Assembly: GCA_016801845.1 (NCBI GenBank)
Contig: CM028914.1
Location: 495,501 to 559,500, forward strand
From: Polydactylus sextarius
Lineage: Eukaryota; Chordata; Actinopteri; Polynemidae
DNA: 64,000 nucleotides
Direction of reading: 5' to 3'
Below are positions 62,641-64,000 of the stretch, piece after piece. The translations under genes and the position numbers were made by a program. Position 1 is the first letter of the stretch, and the number at the start of each line of letters is the position of its first letter. Under the pieces are notes generated by a model, which worked only from the letters and a program-made list of their open reading frames with translations, made no database searches and was not told the DNA's origin.

Positions 62641-62900
62641 CATTTTCAGAGCATGTCAAAGACCCTGAGAGGTTAATTATTTGGCGCATGATCTGTTTAT
62701 TTATTTAACTCAGACCACGTTCCTACCACTCTTATCTATTCCTTCGCAGCACGTCAGGAAGTGGGTTGAATCCTAATAAACGAGCTTTCTGTGCAGCTCT
62801 GAGCTTCACTATTAGAAGCAGAGCGCTGCATTGGAGAATGAGCTATCAAGTGAACACCGAGGCGTCAGTATCCATCTTCTGCCACGGAGACACACTCATG
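62641..62900. promoter_or_regulatory. Candidate conserved non-coding element
   Basis: TTAATTA at 62673-62679 followed by TTTGGCGCATGATC, CTTCGCAGCACG and GCGCTGCATTGGAG. Unique and CpG-bearing. Confidence 0.4.
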
Positions 62901-64000
62901 TTGTTCTCAGCTATCACAACACATCAGTGATGATTGTTGATGTAAATGAGAGGGAATCTTAAGAGGCTACATGTAACTGTAGAGAAGATCACAAACCTTT
63001 ACTTTCACTAGTCATTCAAAAAGAAACTACAACTCAGATCAGACAGAAGTATCTGTGGCTGCTACTTTTCTGTTTTCTGAAATATAAAACTCTGAATTTC
63101 TAAAAGTTAACTGATGAGAAGCAGAGTGGCTTTTCAAGTAGGAAGCAGCTTCGCACCAAGGTTGAATTCCTCTCATGATACGTGTTGAATCTGGAACTAA
63201 AGTTATGTCAACAATGATGTGGAGTAAGTGGATGAATGACAGAAACTACTGAGTAAGTGCTGGAACAAACACAAGACAATGATTGTTTTTTATGTGTGAT
63301 GAACGGCTACATTCAATACGACAGCAGCAGGTAGTGAATCTGTCAACCAGAGAGTTGGACATTAACAGATGAGACTCAACCATTATTAAAGCAACAGATT
63401 CATTTCTTTTTGTTGAAAATGACTTCAACCTTCACCTCCTGGTTCTGAAACTAATGAACCACTGAGACTTTCTGTCTTTGTTCATCTGCTGCAGTCACCA
63501 GTCACCTTCAGCCTCAGACCGTGCGTTGACCTTTGACCTCTGAATTCAGGTCACGTCCAGACACTTGACCACCGTCACCGCTCTTACATGAACTACTCAA
63601 CATTTCATTCATTATAAAATGATTCTGCTGCAGAACCAGTCTGATCATCAGAGAGCAGAGCGTCGTATTCAACTCACGACGTCTACATGTCTCATTATGG
63701 GCTTCGAAATGTAAATGAGAGAAATCAGTTTCAAGAGGGAGCTGATCTTTTAGAAGCAGTGAAACAAACGGTCAAACAACCAGAAATAGACTTCACCTAG
63801 TTTCTGTTGAGACACGATGATGAAGAGGGTTGTTAACTCGGGTCAGTGGAAGACGGAAATAAAATCTCTTTCTAACAAATAAACTGAAAAAAGTCAACGA
63901 GGATTTTCAGACATAAAGCTCCAAACAGTTGAACTTCCTGGCACAGACCACAGGAATATGTATTATATTTGATCTACAAAGAGCCTGAGTGTTAAGAGAG
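62901..64000. other. Non-coding stretch to the window end
   Basis: Ordinary unique sequence. No exon, RNA gene or repeat identified. CATCTGCTGCAG near 63485 resembles an acceptor, but nothing supports an exon after it. Confidence 0.5.

Overview
The window looks like non-coding DNA from a ray-finned (teleost) fish. It is AT-rich and CpG-poor and very rich in (CA)n-type microsatellites. It carries fragments of interspersed repeats whose wording I recognise from teleost genomes: retroposon tails ending 'ggccaataaagctgattctgattctg' or in (TATC)n after a 'gggatcaa(c/t)aaagt' motif, a 'TTATATAGCAC...AAAGTGCTTTACA' element, a 'ggtcggtggttTgattccc' element, and a hAT-type miniature transposon. I found no convincing protein-coding gene, tRNA, rRNA or known microRNA. 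Long open frames all lie in simple repeats or are unremarkable chance frames. The window is best read as a gene desert or the inside of a very large intron. The neighbouring or host gene cannot be named from this sequence.

Layout. 1-5000: a hAT-like MITE (1316-2611) with a perfect 8-bp target-site duplication, swollen by about 1.05 kb of (CCA)n. 5000-16400: mostly featureless, with a few enhancer-like blocks, several (GT)n tracts, two small minisatellites and a decayed teleost repeat (15000-15660). 16900-20200: a run of homeodomain/SOX-motif-bearing blocks that read like conserved non-coding elements. 20227-22516: a 2.3-kb minisatellite of 11-bp and 8-bp units carrying the E-box octamer TCACATGA in most units. 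22840-32300: several further enhancer-like blocks and a CpG-richer patch. 33368-34580: 1.2 kb of (CA)n followed closely by a G-quadruplex motif. 34735-40470: the densest regulatory-looking stretch, with a nested hairpin and one exon-like 41-bp segment. 41286-46732: repeats, including a second 0.55-kb (CA)n array. 47000-64000: more enhancer-like blocks (best 48530-49130), a 42-bp near-perfect palindrome, an AACTGT-rich tandem region, and a CpG-elevated patch (57950-59260) with a tentative two-exon reading frame on the minus strand.

How it may work together. If the enhancer-like blocks are truly conserved, the window is a regulatory landscape for a developmental gene, punctuated by hypervariable arrays that can form non-B DNA (Z-DNA, quadruplex, triplex, cruciform). 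The blocks were picked by eye (unique sequence, balanced composition, TAATTA/SOX/POU/NFI-type words), not by alignment, so each carries modest confidence. About 5 kb of the window is pure tandem repeat, where assembly length should be treated with caution.
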